DNA of 64,000 bases from G965215045 sp965215045. Its GTDB lineage: Bacteria > Pseudomonadota > Gammaproteobacteria > JABABF01. The stretch is taken from assembly GCA_965215045.1 (NCBI GenBank), contig OZ244031.1, positions 1,364,001 to 1,428,000 of the forward strand. Direction: 5' to 3'. The translations under genes and the position numbers were made by a program. Below, in pieces: positions 1 through 8,533 of the stretch. A model generated the notes under the pieces. The model was not told where the DNA came from. It saw nothing but the letters and a program-made list of their open reading frames with translations, and made no database searches. Every line of letters begins with the position of its first letter. Position 1 is the stretch's first letter.

Positions 1-245
1 GTTCCCGGCACACCGACTGCATCGTCACGCGCGATGATGCGCGGGCGAGGCGCTTTTTGCGCGCGGTCGATTCCAGTTCGGTCATGGTCAACGCCTCGAC
101 GCGCTTTGCCGATGGTTTCGAGTACGGGCTGGGTGCCGAGATCGGCATTTCCACCGACAAGCTCCACGCCCGCGGGCCGGTGGGGTTGCAGGGCCTGACC
201 AGCTGCAAGTACATTGTCCTGGGGGATGGGCAGGTCCGTTCTTGA
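1..245 (+). CDS. proA: Gamma-glutamyl phosphate reductase, C-terminal part (cut by window edge)
   Basis: Only the last 80 or so codons are present, read in the frame that begins at base 3. The protein reduces gamma-glutamyl phosphate to glutamate semialdehyde in cytoplasmic proline synthesis. The visible stretch carries the very conserved ProA tail: HTDCIVT, then VNASTRFADG, GLGAEIGIS and the ending GPVGLQGLTSCKY. The stop is 15 bases before nadD, and the two genes lie in the same direction, so they are probably co-transcribed. Proline and NAD genes often share this neighbourhood in gammaproteobacteria. The start and catalytic cysteine region lie upstream of the window. Confidence 0.95.
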   Translation, partial: SRHTDCIVTRDDARARRFLRAVDSSSVMVNASTRFADGFEYGLGAEIGISTDKLHARGPVGLQGLTSCKYIVLGDGQVRS

Positions 246-260
246 ATTGCGGTTTTCTCG

Positions 261-944
261 ATGAGCACTGCAGCCGGCTTTTCACCGCCGCTGCTGATCT
301 TCGGGGGCAGTTTCGACCCCGTGCACGAGGGGCATGTGCAGCTGGCCGCCACGCTGGGTGCCGCCCTGCAGGCGCGGGACATCCGCTTCGTGCCGAGCAA
401 CCTGCCGCCGCATCGACCGCCGCCCCGGGCCACGGGCGAACAGCGCCTGCAGATGTTGCGTTGTGCGACCGCCGGGCGCAACTGGCAAGTGGACGACCGG
501 GAAATACGGCGCGGCGGGATTTCCTGGACGGTGGATACCCTGCGCGAGTTGCGCACCGAACTGGACGCCACGCCCCTGTGCCTGGCACTCGGTATGGACG
601 CCTTTGCCGGCCTCACGGGCTGGCGCGACTGGCGGGACGTGTTGGATTGCGCCCACCTGGCGGTGTGCGTGCGCGCCGGCGTCCCCGCACCGGCCCAGGG
701 TGCGGTGGCCGAACTGCTGGCCGCACACCGGGTGCCGGGTGCCGACGATTTGCATACCCGGGGCGGCGGCGGGATCTGGTTGTGCGAAGTCGAACCGCCG
801 GATTGCTCTTCGCACCGGATTCGCACCGCACTGGCGGCCGGGGCGGCCGGGGATGCAGCCGCGCGCAGTTGCCTGGCACCGGCGGTCCGGGAATACATCC
901 GGGCGCAGGGCCTGTACGGAACGGGGCCGCATGAGCGCGACTGA
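261..944 (+). CDS. nadD: Nicotinate-nucleotide adenylyltransferase
   Basis: NadD joins ATP and nicotinate mononucleotide to make deamido-NAD in the cytoplasm. The 227-residue product is of normal family length. The nucleotidyltransferase motif GGSFDPVHEGH is at residues 15-25, with the HxGH-type histidines at 22 and 25. A C-terminal SSHRIR segment stands where the family has its ISSTxIR signature. There is no strong ribosome binding site before the ATG, which is 15 bases after proA. The end overlaps the start of rsfS by 14 bases, the usual nadD-rsfS arrangement. In enterics holA sits next to nadD; here it lies about 9 kb away on the opposite strand. Confidence 0.94.
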   Translation: MSTAAGFSPPLLIFGGSFDPVHEGHVQLAATLGAALQARDIRFVPSNLPPHRPPPRATGEQRLQMLRCATAGRNWQVDDREIRRGGISWTVDTLRELRTELDATPLCLALGMDAFAGLTGWRDWRDVLDCAHLAVCVRAGVPAPAQGAVAELLAAHRVPGADDLHTRGGGGIWLCEVEPPDCSSHRIRTALAAGAAGDAAARSCLAPAVREYIRAQGLYGTGPHERD

Positions 945-1293
945 ACACCTGCGCTCTGCCCGCCAGGCCCTGGAAGAGATGAAGGGCCGGGATATCGTCA
1001 GCCTGGACATTCGCCACCTGAGCATCATCAGCGATTATTTCCTGCTCGCCAGCGGCAGCTCAGAGCGCCACGTGCGCGCGATGGCGCACAAGCTGCGGAA
1101 GACGATGAGTGCGCAGGGACTGCGCCTGATCGGCAGCGAAGGGGAGGAGGATGCGGAGTGGATCCTGCTCGATTTTGGCGAACTGGTGGTGCACCTGATG
1201 TCGGCTGCGGCCCGCGATTTTTACGCGCTGGAGCGCCTCTGGGCACCGGAGGTGCAACCGGTCCGGCGCAGCGGCAGCCGGGATCTTCCCTGA
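931..1293 (+). CDS. rsfS: Ribosomal silencing factor RsfS
   Basis: This 120-residue protein belongs to the RsfS/DUF143 family, which binds ribosomal protein uL14 and blocks joining of the subunits in slow growth. Recognisable blocks are DIRHLSIISDYF near residues 27-38, followed by LASGSSERH and the late ILLDFGELVVHLM. The ATG lies inside the last codons of nadD, so translation is probably coupled. In most gammaproteobacteria rlmH (23S rRNA pseudouridine methyltransferase) comes next. Here only 21 bases separate the stop from mrdA, and rlmH is absent from the cluster. Confidence 0.93.
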   Translation: MSATEHLRSARQALEEMKGRDIVSLDIRHLSIISDYFLLASGSSERHVRAMAHKLRKTMSAQGLRLIGSEGEEDAEWILLDFGELVVHLMSAAARDFYALERLWAPEVQPVRRSGSRDLP

Positions 1294-1314
1294 GCGGGGG
1301 AACGGGGCGTCGGC

Positions 1315-3153
1315 ATGGTTGTGCGCACCGCGATCGCAGACGAGCGCAGCCAGAAGAATCTCTACCTGTCGCGCCTGCTGTACACCGCGATCATCTTCGG
1401 CGCACTGGGCCTGTTGTTGCTGGGCCGGTACTTTTACCTGCAACTGGTCCGCCACGAGTATTACAGCGCGCATTCCGAGGAGAACCGCATCCAGATTCGC
1501 CCGGTGCTGCCGGTGCGCGGGCTGATTTACGATCGCAGCGGTCAGCTGCTGGCCGAGAACCGGCCCATGCTGAGCCTGATGATGGCACCGGCCCGGACGC
1601 CGGAACTGGAGCGCACCCTGGAGCTTCTGCGCCGGCTGGTCGCTTTGCGCGAGGAGGAGATCCGGCAGTTTCGGCGCCTGCTGTACCGCGGCGGTGCGAT
1701 CGGGGAAGCACCCCTGCGCATCGGCCTGGATGAGCGCGACCTGGCCCGCCTGGCGGCGAACCGGTATCGCCTGCCGGGGGTTCGCGTGCGGGCGCAACTG
1801 GTGCGCCACTACCCGCAGGGCGAGCGCTTCGCCCACGTGGTCGGGTATACGGGCGCCATTACCGCCGCCGACCGGCGCCGCCTGGACCCTGTGCAATACC
1901 AGGGGCATTACCGTATCGGCAAGACCGGCCTGGAATATTTTTATGAGCGCCCGCTGCACGGCAGGACCGGGCGCGAACAGGTGGAAGTCAACGCCCAGGG
2001 ATACACGCAACGGGTTCTGCAGCGGGATTTCGGCCAGGCGGGCAGGGACCTGCATTTGCACCTGGACAGCGAATTGCAGCGCGTCGCCCTGCAGGGTCTG
2101 GCCGGCCGGCGCGGTGCGGTGGTGGCACTGGACACACGGGACGGCGGCGTGCTGGCACTGGTCAGTTCTCCCTCTTTTGACCCCAATGCCTTTGTCTACG
2201 GCCTCAGTGCCAGGAAATTTGCCGGCTTGCGCGATTCCAGGGATCGTCCCCTGTTCAACCGCGCGGTGCAGGGCCAGTATCCTCCCGCTTCCACCCTGAA
2301 GCCGGTGGTGGCCCTGGCGGGCCTGTATCACGGCGTGATCACGCCGGAATTCACCATCGAGGACCCGGGTCGCTACACCCTGGGCGGGCGCGTCTACCGC
2401 GATTGGCGCGAGGAGGGGCACGGGAAGGTCAACCTGCACGTCTCCATCGCGGAATCCTGTGACACCTATTATTACCGCCTGGCGGACCGCCTGGGCATCA
2501 GTCCCATTGTCGACTTCGCGCGCTTTTTCGGCCTGGGCAGTGCCACGGGCATCGACCTGGGCGGGGAGAGCACCGGACTGGCGCCCGGGCCGGCCTGGAA
2601 ACAGGAGCAGGTCGGCGAGCCCTGGTACGCCGGCGACACCCTGAATGTCGCGATCGGCCAGGGTTACATCCTGGCGACGCCCCTGCAGTTGGCGTGGCTC
2701 AGTGCCAAGATCGCCACGCGGGGTGCCGCGCCGGTCCCGCGGCTGGTGCAGGGCACCCGCCGCCCGCCGCTTCTCCCTGACACACCGCAAATTCCGCGGT
2801 GGATGTGGGAACAACTGCGGCGCAGCATGGAAGCAGTGGTGCACGACCCGCGCGGCACCGCGCACAATATCGCGGCAGACCTGGACTACCGCATTGCCGG
2901 CAAGACCGGCACCGCACAACTGGTGAGCCTGGTCACGGATGCCCAGGGAGAGCGCGTGATGCCGGACCCCGCAAATCGCAACCTGGTGGACCACTCCCTG
3001 TACATCGGTTTTGCGCCCGCCGGCACCGCGCAAATCGCCGTGGCGGTGCTGGTGGAAAACAGCGGTCGGGGCGCATTGGTCGCCGCGCCGATTGCGCGGC
3101 AGTTATTCGACAGCTGGTTGCAACGTCCCGGGACCGGGGCGGGCGGCGGTTGA
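1315..3153 (+). CDS. mrdA: Penicillin-binding protein 2 (peptidoglycan D,D-transpeptidase)
   Basis: PBP2 is the class B transpeptidase of the elongasome and makes the cross-links needed for rod shape. The 612-residue protein has one N-terminal membrane anchor at about residues 22-44, a PBP dimerisation region, and a transpeptidase domain. The active-site motifs are clear: STLK with Ser326 and Lys329, SCD at 381-383 and KTG at 530-532. These positions and the length match PBP2 rather than PBP3. The partner glycosyltransferase RodA is encoded 14 bases downstream, and the lytic and carboxypeptidase genes that follow complete a wall-synthesis operon. Confidence 0.95.
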   Translation: MVVRTAIADERSQKNLYLSRLLYTAIIFGALGLLLLGRYFYLQLVRHEYYSAHSEENRIQIRPVLPVRGLIYDRSGQLLAENRPMLSLMMAPARTPELERTLELLRRLVALREEEIRQFRRLLYRGGAIGEAPLRIGLDERDLARLAANRYRLPGVRVRAQLVRHYPQGERFAHVVGYTGAITAADRRRLDPVQYQGHYRIGKTGLEYFYERPLHGRTGREQVEVNAQGYTQRVLQRDFGQAGRDLHLHLDSELQRVALQGLAGRRGAVVALDTRDGGVLALVSSPSFDPNAFVYGLSARKFAGLRDSRDRPLFNRAVQGQYPPASTLKPVVALAGLYHGVITPEFTIEDPGRYTLGGRVYRDWREEGHGKVNLHVSIAESCDTYYYRLADRLGISPIVDFARFFGLGSATGIDLGGESTGLAPGPAWKQEQVGEPWYAGDTLNVAIGQGYILATPLQLAWLSAKIATRGAAPVPRLVQGTRRPPLLPDTPQIPRWMWEQLRRSMEAVVHDPRGTAHNIAADLDYRIAGKTGTAQLVSLVTDAQGERVMPDPANRNLVDHSLYIGFAPAGTAQIAVAVLVENSGRGALVAAPIARQLFDSWLQRPGTGAGGG

Positions 3154-3167
3154 CAGGGCGCTCGCAG

Positions 3168-4295
3168 ATGCTTGCCGGCCGGCGACCGAAAACAGTCTTC
3201 GATACGCCCGGTGCCTGGAATAACGCCGGCTACGATGCCGTGCTGATCCTGCTGCTGTTGCTGCTGAGTGCCGTCGGCCTGGTGGTTCTCTACAGTGCCG
3301 CAGAACAGGACTTCGGCGTCGTGCGCCGCCAGGCCGGTTTCATGTTGCTGGGCTTCCTGGCCCTGGCCCTGGCCGGGCGCCTGCCCGCGCATGCGATCCG
3401 GCGTTGGACGCCCTGGTTCTACCTGGGCGGCCTGCTGCTGATGCTCGCCGTGGCGGCGTATGGCGTCAGTGCCAAGGGTGCCCAGCGCTGGCTGGACATA
3501 CCCCTGCTGCCGCGTTTTCAGCCCTCGGAACTGATGAAGTGGATCGTGCCGCTGATGCTGGCGTGGCAGCTGTCGCGGCACGCCCTGCCGCCCAGGCTGC
3601 CGCAGCTGTTCATGAGCCTGGCCCTGCTCGCCGTCCCGGTGGCGTTGATCATGCGCCAACCCGACCTCGGCACCGCCGTCATCCTGGGTGCCTCGGGCCT
3701 GGCGGTGCTGTTTCTCGCCGGCCTGCCCTGGCGCTACATCGGTGCCACGGCCCTGGCGGTGCTGGCGGCCTTGCCCCTGCTGTGGTTCTTCGTCTTCCAG
3801 GAATACCAGAAGAGCCGCATTCTCGTGCTGCTCAACCCGGGGCGCGATCAACTGGGTGCCGGTTGGAGCATCCTGCAGTCCAAGGCGGCGATCGGCTCGG
3901 GCGGTTTGCACGGCAAGGGCTGGTTGGAGGGCACGCAGGCACACCTGGATTTCCTGCCGGAGAGACGCACGGATTTTATTATCGCGGTGCTGGCCGAGGA
4001 GTGGGGGTTTGCCGGGGTGTGCGCGTTGTTCTCGCTCTACCTCGCCATTGTCGGCCGCGGTTTTTTCCTGGGCGCCAATGCACCGGACAGTTTCGGCCGC
4101 CTGTTTGCCGGGGCGATGATGCTGATTTTCCTGCTGGCGGCACTGGTCAACATGGCGATGGTCTCGGGCTTGTTGCCGGTGGTGGGTCTGCCGTTGCCGC
4201 TGGTCAGCCTGGGCGGTTCCTCGGTGGTTTCCATGCTGCTGGGCTTCGGCCTGGTCATGGCGGTGTGCAACCGTTATGAGAGAATGGCGACATGA
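3168..4295 (+). CDS. rodA: Rod shape-determining protein RodA (SEDS glycosyltransferase)
   Basis: RodA is the SEDS-family peptidoglycan polymerase that works with PBP2 in lateral wall growth. The product of the ATG at 3168 is 375 residues, close to the usual 370. It is strongly hydrophobic, with about ten membrane helices. SEDS landmarks include GAQRWLDIP, FQPSELMK, the DLGTA region and the late LPERRTDFIIAVLAEEWG block, ending with a glycine- and serine-rich VSLGGSS helix. Much longer upstream extensions of this frame run through mrdA and are not real. The stop overlaps the ATG of mltB (ATGA). Confidence 0.95.
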   Translation: MLAGRRPKTVFDTPGAWNNAGYDAVLILLLLLLSAVGLVVLYSAAEQDFGVVRRQAGFMLLGFLALALAGRLPAHAIRRWTPWFYLGGLLLMLAVAAYGVSAKGAQRWLDIPLLPRFQPSELMKWIVPLMLAWQLSRHALPPRLPQLFMSLALLAVPVALIMRQPDLGTAVILGASGLAVLFLAGLPWRYIGATALAVLAALPLLWFFVFQEYQKSRILVLLNPGRDQLGAGWSILQSKAAIGSGGLHGKGWLEGTQAHLDFLPERRTDFIIAVLAEEWGFAGVCALFSLYLAIVGRGFFLGANAPDSFGRLFAGAMMLIFLLAALVNMAMVSGLLPVVGLPLPLVSLGGSSVVSMLLGFGLVMAVCNRYERMAT

Positions 4296-5371
4296 ATACA
4301 CGGCGTTTTTTGCTGTTCGCCGCGCTGCTGCTCATGGTCGCAGCGGCCGGTTTTTTCTTTCTTTTTCGCGGTGCAGAAAATTACGCGCAACGTCCCGCAG
4401 CACTCGAATTTGCCACCCGCATGAGCACCGTGCACGGCTTTCAGCCGGAGGAGATTCTGCGGGCCTTCGCCGGGGTGCGCCGGCAGTCATCGGCCCTGGC
4501 CGCCATGGCCCGGCCGGCGGAAAAACACCGCAGCTGGGAGCAGTACGGCCGCTTGTTCCTGCAGGAGGAACGCCTGGTGGACGGCGCGGTGTTCTGGCAT
4601 ACGCATCGCCGGGACCTGGAGCGCGCCGCGGATGTTTTCGGCATTCCGCCCGAGATCATCGTCTCGATCATCGGCGTGGAGAGTCATTACGGCCGCAATA
4701 CCGGCAAGTACCGGGCCCTGGATGTTCTGACCAGCCTGGCCTTCGACTATCCACAGCGCGCCGCTTTCTTCCGGGACCAGCTCATGGAGTATTTCCTGCT
4801 GGTGCGTGAACTGGGTCTGGAGCCGCGGTCCTTGAAGAGTTCCTACGCCGGGGCGATGGGCTACGGACAGTTTATTCCCGGCAGCTATCGCCGCTACGCG
4901 GTGGATTTTGACGGCGACGGCACGGTGGACCTGCTGGGCAACCCGGTCGATGCCATCGGCAGCATCGGCAACTACCTGGAGCAGCACGGCTGGCAGAGTG
5001 GTGCCCGGGTGCTGGCACCGGCGCGCGCGACCGGGAATTTTGCCCGCGAACTGGTGAATCGTTCGCTGCAGCCGGAATTGCGCATTTCTGAATTATGGGG
5101 ACGGGGGTTTTTCGCGGTGCCGCCGGCACCGCCCGCGGAAGAGCGCGCGGTGGTGTTGGCTTTTCACAGTGCGGATGGGACGCAGTACTGGTTCGGACTG
5201 CATAATTTTTATGTGTTGACGCGCTACAACCCCAGCCGCTTGTACGCCATGGCGGTCTACCAGTTGGCGCGCCAGCTGCGGCTGCGAGTGGAGGCCGGCG
5301 CACCGGGTGCGGAAGAGGGCCCGGGCAATGGCGGGGTGGACGCTGCCGCCGCACCCGGGCCCGCTTTTTGA
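4292..5371 (+). CDS. mltB: Lytic murein transglycosylase B, first copy
   Basis: MltB-type enzymes cut the glycan strand and form 1,6-anhydroMurNAc ends. The 359-residue protein has an N-terminal hydrophobic segment (about residues 5-27) without a lipobox cysteine, so it is probably anchored by a signal anchor or secreted rather than a lipoprotein. The catalytic glutamate is Glu130 in the GVESHYG motif. It is followed by the conserved SYAGAMGYGQFIPGSYR block and a DFDGDGTVDL loop that resembles a calcium-binding site. Start and rodA stop overlap. A second MltB-type gene follows directly, in the place where enterics carry rlpA. Confidence 0.92.
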   Translation: MNTRRFLLFAALLLMVAAAGFFFLFRGAENYAQRPAALEFATRMSTVHGFQPEEILRAFAGVRRQSSALAAMARPAEKHRSWEQYGRLFLQEERLVDGAVFWHTHRRDLERAADVFGIPPEIIVSIIGVESHYGRNTGKYRALDVLTSLAFDYPQRAAFFRDQLMEYFLLVRELGLEPRSLKSSYAGAMGYGQFIPGSYRRYAVDFDGDGTVDLLGNPVDAIGSIGNYLEQHGWQSGARVLAPARATGNFARELVNRSLQPELRISELWGRGFFAVPPAPPAEERAVVLAFHSADGTQYWFGLHNFYVLTRYNPSRLYAMAVYQLARQLRLRVEAGAPGAEEGPGNGGVDAAAAPGPAF

Positions 5372-5400
5372 GACCGGCGGAGCCGCGCCCGCAGAACTGC

Positions 5401-5430
5401 CCGGCGGGTCCGGGAACCGCCGGCATTTTA
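5401..5430 (+). terminator. Weak hairpin after first mltB
   Basis: A 7-bp inverted repeat (CCGGCGG at 5401-5407 and CCGCCGG at 5417-5423) is followed by CATTTTAT. It lies in the 108-base gap between the two mltB-type genes and could be an attenuating terminator. The T-run is short, so it may only be a weak pause site. Confidence 0.3.
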
Positions 5431-5479
5431 TGCGCGGTGTTGTCATCGGACGCAAGGTCCGGTGTGCGAAAATGAAACC

Positions 5480-6604
5480 ATGAAAAAAGCGCAGCGTTCC
5501 CTTGCCGATGTGGTTGCCGGTGTGGTCGATGTGGCTGCCGGTATGGTGGCCGGTGTGGTCGATGTGGTTGCCGGTGTGGTCGATGTGGCTGCCGGTGTGG
5601 TTGCCGGCGCGGCCCTGGCCGGTGCACTGCTCCTGAGCATCGCCCCGACGCCCGCGGTGGCCCAGGACTATGTCACGCGCCCTGAGGTCAGCGATTTTGT
5701 CAACGAGATGAGCCGGGAGCACGGCTTCCATGCCGCGGAACTGTTGCGTGTACTGGGCGCCGCAGAAAAAAAGCAGGCGATACTGGATGCGATCTCGCGC
5801 CCGGCGGAAAAAACCCTGAGCTGGGGCGAATACGGGAAAATTTTTCTGCAGGATTCCCGGATCCGGGGCGGGATGGATTTCTGGGAAAAACACCGTCGCA
5901 CCTTGCAGCGCGCCGCGGAAACTTTCGGGGTGCCGCCGGAGATTATCATCGCCATTATCGGGGTGGAGACCCGTTACGGTGACATCATGGGCAACTACCG
6001 CACCCTGGACGCCCTGGTGACGCTGGCCTTTGATTACCCGCCCCGCGCGCGGTTTTTCCGCAGCGAACTGGGCGAGTATTTTCTCCTGACGCGCGAGTAC
6101 GGTTTCGACCCGCTGTCCCTGAAGGGTTCCTACGCCGGGGCGATGGGCTATGGGCAGTTCATTTCCAGCAGCTATCGCAATTACGCCGTGGATTTTGACG
6201 GCGACGGCACGGCGGACCTGCTGGGCAACCCGATCGATGCGATCGGCAGCGTCGGGAATTACCTGGCACGGCATGGCTGGCAGAGTGGCGAACCGGTGCT
6301 GGTGCAGGCTGACACCGCGGAAAATTTTGCGCGGGAGGTGGTGAACCGGGCGTCCAAACCGCAGACCCGCATCGCCGATTGGCGGGAGCAGGGTTTTTCC
6401 CCGCGCTCGGCCCGCACGGGGGAGGAACAGCTGGCCGTGGTACTGGGTTTCAGTACCGGGGACAAGACCGAACACTGGTTTGGCCTGCATAATTTTTATG
6501 TGCTGACGCGCTACAACCGCAGCCGGCTCTACGTGATGGCGGTGCACCAGCTGGCACAAGAACTGCGCGCACGCACGCTCCGCCTCCGGCGTACAGGCCG
6601 CTGA
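5480..6604 (+). CDS. Lytic murein transglycosylase B family, second copy
   Basis: This 374-residue paralogue of the preceding gene has the same catalytic layout, with Glu163 in GVETRYG, then YAGAMGYGQFISSSYR and a DFDGDGTADL loop. The two proteins are clearly homologous through the whole catalytic domain, so this is an old tandem duplication. The start is placed at the ATG at 5480, which gives the N-terminus MKKAQRS followed by a hydrophobic secretory segment. That segment is unusual: it is largely built from a repeated V-V-D-V-A-A-G-type unit encoded by a tandem DNA repeat. A signal peptidase site is likely after PAVAQ near residue 62. The separate job of the two enzymes cannot be read from sequence. 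Confidence 0.9.
   Translation: MKKAQRSLADVVAGVVDVAAGMVAGVVDVVAGVVDVAAGVVAGAALAGALLLSIAPTPAVAQDYVTRPEVSDFVNEMSREHGFHAAELLRVLGAAEKKQAILDAISRPAEKTLSWGEYGKIFLQDSRIRGGMDFWEKHRRTLQRAAETFGVPPEIIIAIIGVETRYGDIMGNYRTLDALVTLAFDYPPRARFFRSELGEYFLLTREYGFDPLSLKGSYAGAMGYGQFISSSYRNYAVDFDGDGTADLLGNPIDAIGSVGNYLARHGWQSGEPVLVQADTAENFAREVVNRASKPQTRIADWREQGFSPRSARTGEEQLAVVLGFSTGDKTEHWFGLHNFYVLTRYNRSRLYVMAVHQLAQELRARTLRLRRTGR
5507..5608 (+). repeat. In-frame tandem repeat in the signal segment of the second mltB-type gene
   Basis: The 21-base unit GATGTGGYTGCCGGTRTGGT(C) begins at 5507, 5528, 5561 and 5582, with one 12-base insertion of related sequence between the second and third copies. All units are multiples of three, so the frame is kept. 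They lengthen the hydrophobic core of the signal peptide, so changes in copy number would alter export signal length without breaking the protein. Confidence 0.85.
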
Positions 6605-6609
6605 AAAAC

Positions 6610-7800
6610 ATGGCAAGGCATCTCGCGCTTTTCTTGTGCCTGGGCTTGTGCCTGGGCTTGGGGACCGTCCCTTCGGCGGCCCTCGCCGCCTCGCCGCTGG
6701 TCCCGGCACCGCCCGCACTGGGTTCGGCCAGCTACATACTGATGGAGCAGGAGACCGGCCAGGTCCTGGTCGAACACAATGCGCATCAACGCACTCCGCC
6801 GGCGAGCCTGACCAAGATCATGACCAGTTATATTCTCGCCGCCCAACTGGAGACCGGTGCCGTGCGCGCCGGTGACCTGGTGCAGATCAGTCGTCGCGCA
6901 TGGGCGCAGAACCCGCTGTTTGCGGGCTCCTCGCGCATGTTTATAGAGGTCGGCAAGGAGGTCAGCATCATCGACCTGCATCGCGGTATCGTGGTCAGTT
7001 CCGGCAATGATGCGAGCCTGGCCATCGCCGAACACCTGGCGGACAGCGAGGAGAACTTTGTCGACTTGATGAACCGGTACGCGGCCCGGCTGGGCATGCA
7101 AAACAGTCATTTTTCCAATTCCCATGGCCTGCCCGCTGCCGAGCATTACGTCACGGCGCACGATATCGCGGTGCTGAGCCGCGCGCTGATTCAAAATTAC
7201 CCGCGCGAGTACGCCCTGTATGACGAGAAAGAATTCGAGTACAACAACATCCGGCAGAACAACCGCAACCGCCTGCTGTGGGAGATGGAAAACGCAGACG
7301 GCATCAAGACCGGCTACACGGAGAGCTCCGGGTATTCGCTGGCGGCCTCCGCCGTTGCAGAGGGCATGCGCCTGATCACCGTGATCTTCGGCGCGCAGAG
7401 CGAATGGGGCCGGGTGCGCGATGCGCGCCGCCTGTTGAACTACGGCTTTCGTTATTACACCCTGGCGCGCCCGGTGCTGGCCGGTGCATCGTTCGGCAAT
7501 GCGCGCATCTGGGGCGGTGCGACCAGGATATTGCCGGCGACGGCGGGCCGCGATGTCAGCCTGGTGTTGCCGCGCAACTGGCGCAGCAGCCTGCACCAGG
7601 AAGTGGAACTGCGCACGGACTTGCGCGCCCCGGTTGCAGCGGGCGGGAAGTTGGGCGTCCTGCGTTTGCACCTGGATGGGGAATTGCTCCTGGAAGAACC
7701 GCTGTTTGCAACGCGGGCGGTGGCGGCCCTGCCGTGGTGGCGTCTGTGGTTCGACCTGGGATTGCAGCGCCTGTCCTCCTGGTGGGAGTCCCGTGCCTGA
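6610..7800 (+). CDS. dacA: D-alanyl-D-alanine carboxypeptidase (PBP5/6 type)
   Basis: This low-molecular-mass penicillin-binding protein removes the terminal D-Ala from peptidoglycan pentapeptides in the periplasm. The 396-residue precursor has a signal peptide ending near ALAA (about residue 29). Active-site motifs are SLTK with Ser66 and Lys69, SGN at 131-133 and KTG at 233-235. A C-terminal beta domain and a final aromatic, amphipathic tail (PWWRLWFDLG...) that would anchor it to the inner membrane complete the PBP5 layout. The gene follows the second mltB-type gene by 5 bases and overlaps lipB by 8 bases. The usual ybeD between dacA and lipB is missing. Confidence 0.93.
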   Translation: MARHLALFLCLGLCLGLGTVPSAALAASPLVPAPPALGSASYILMEQETGQVLVEHNAHQRTPPASLTKIMTSYILAAQLETGAVRAGDLVQISRRAWAQNPLFAGSSRMFIEVGKEVSIIDLHRGIVVSSGNDASLAIAEHLADSEENFVDLMNRYAARLGMQNSHFSNSHGLPAAEHYVTAHDIAVLSRALIQNYPREYALYDEKEFEYNNIRQNNRNRLLWEMENADGIKTGYTESSGYSLAASAVAEGMRLITVIFGAQSEWGRVRDARRLLNYGFRYYTLARPVLAGASFGNARIWGGATRILPATAGRDVSLVLPRNWRSSLHQEVELRTDLRAPVAAGGKLGVLRLHLDGELLLEEPLFATRAVAALPWWRLWFDLGLQRLSSWWESRA

Positions 7801-8533
7801 GCTGCTGCCCGCCGGCCTGCGCGCCCCAGACGCCCTCGGCCTTCCGGTGGGGCGCGCCGCCCTGCGCCTGCGCGTCTGCGACAGCGGCACGGTCTCATAC
7901 CACCGGGCCTGGGAGTTGATGCGCGGTTTTACCGCATACCGGGACCGCGGCACGGAAGACGCGCTGTGGTTCCTGCAACACCCGCCGGTGTTCACCCTGG
8001 GATGTGCCGGGCGGCTCGCGCATCTGCACGATGCCGGAGACATCCCGGTGTGCAAAAGCGACCGCGGCGGACAACTGAGTTATCACGGTCCCGGGCAGCT
8101 GCTGGGATACCTGCTGCTGGACCTGCGTCGCCGCGCCCTGGGAGTGCGGCAGTTGGTCTGCACGATTGAACAGGTGCTGGTGCAGCTGCTGGCGGAGATG
8201 GGCCTGCAGGCCGCCGGAGACCGCAAGGCACCGGGCGTTTACGTGGACGGCGCGAAAATTGCCGCCCTGGGCCTGCGCATTCGCCGCGGCTGCTGTTATC
8301 ACGGCTTCAGCCTGAACATCGCCCCGGACCTGCAAGCCTTCGCGCGCATCGACCCCTGCGGTTTTCCGGGACTGCGCGTCACCTCGCTGGAGGCCCTGTT
8401 GCCGCCGCCGGCGCGATGGTCGGAACCGAAGATTCGGCAACGCCTGGCGACGCTGTTCGGCGACGCCTTGGAGTACGGGAGACTTTTATGGCAGAGCGGC
8501 GCACCTCGCGTACCGGCCTCGCCCCGGGTGTAA
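7793..8533 (+). CDS. lipB: Octanoyl-[acyl-carrier-protein] transferase
   Basis: LipB moves the octanoyl group from acyl carrier protein to lipoyl domains, the first step of lipoate synthesis. The GTG at 7793, preceded by a GGTGGGAG sequence, gives 246 residues, close to the family norm, and overlaps the dacA end. Conserved blocks are RGGQLSYHGPGQLLGY, GAKIAALGLRI with the catalytic Lys155, and DPCG with the catalytic Cys189. The 34-residue spacing between lysine and cysteine is that of known LipB proteins. Its end overlaps the start of lipA by 46 bases, so the two lipoate genes are translated together. Confidence 0.94.
   Translation: MPELLPAGLRAPDALGLPVGRAALRLRVCDSGTVSYHRAWELMRGFTAYRDRGTEDALWFLQHPPVFTLGCAGRLAHLHDAGDIPVCKSDRGGQLSYHGPGQLLGYLLLDLRRRALGVRQLVCTIEQVLVQLLAEMGLQAAGDRKAPGVYVDGAKIAALGLRIRRGCCYHGFSLNIAPDLQAFARIDPCGFPGLRVTSLEALLPPPARWSEPKIRQRLATLFGDALEYGRLLWQSGAPRVPASPRV

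Noticed and set aside
1060..3033. 657-codon open frame on the minus strand opposite mrdA
   Set aside because: It is the GC-rich shadow of mrdA, with low-complexity R/A/Q/H composition and no recognisable domain.
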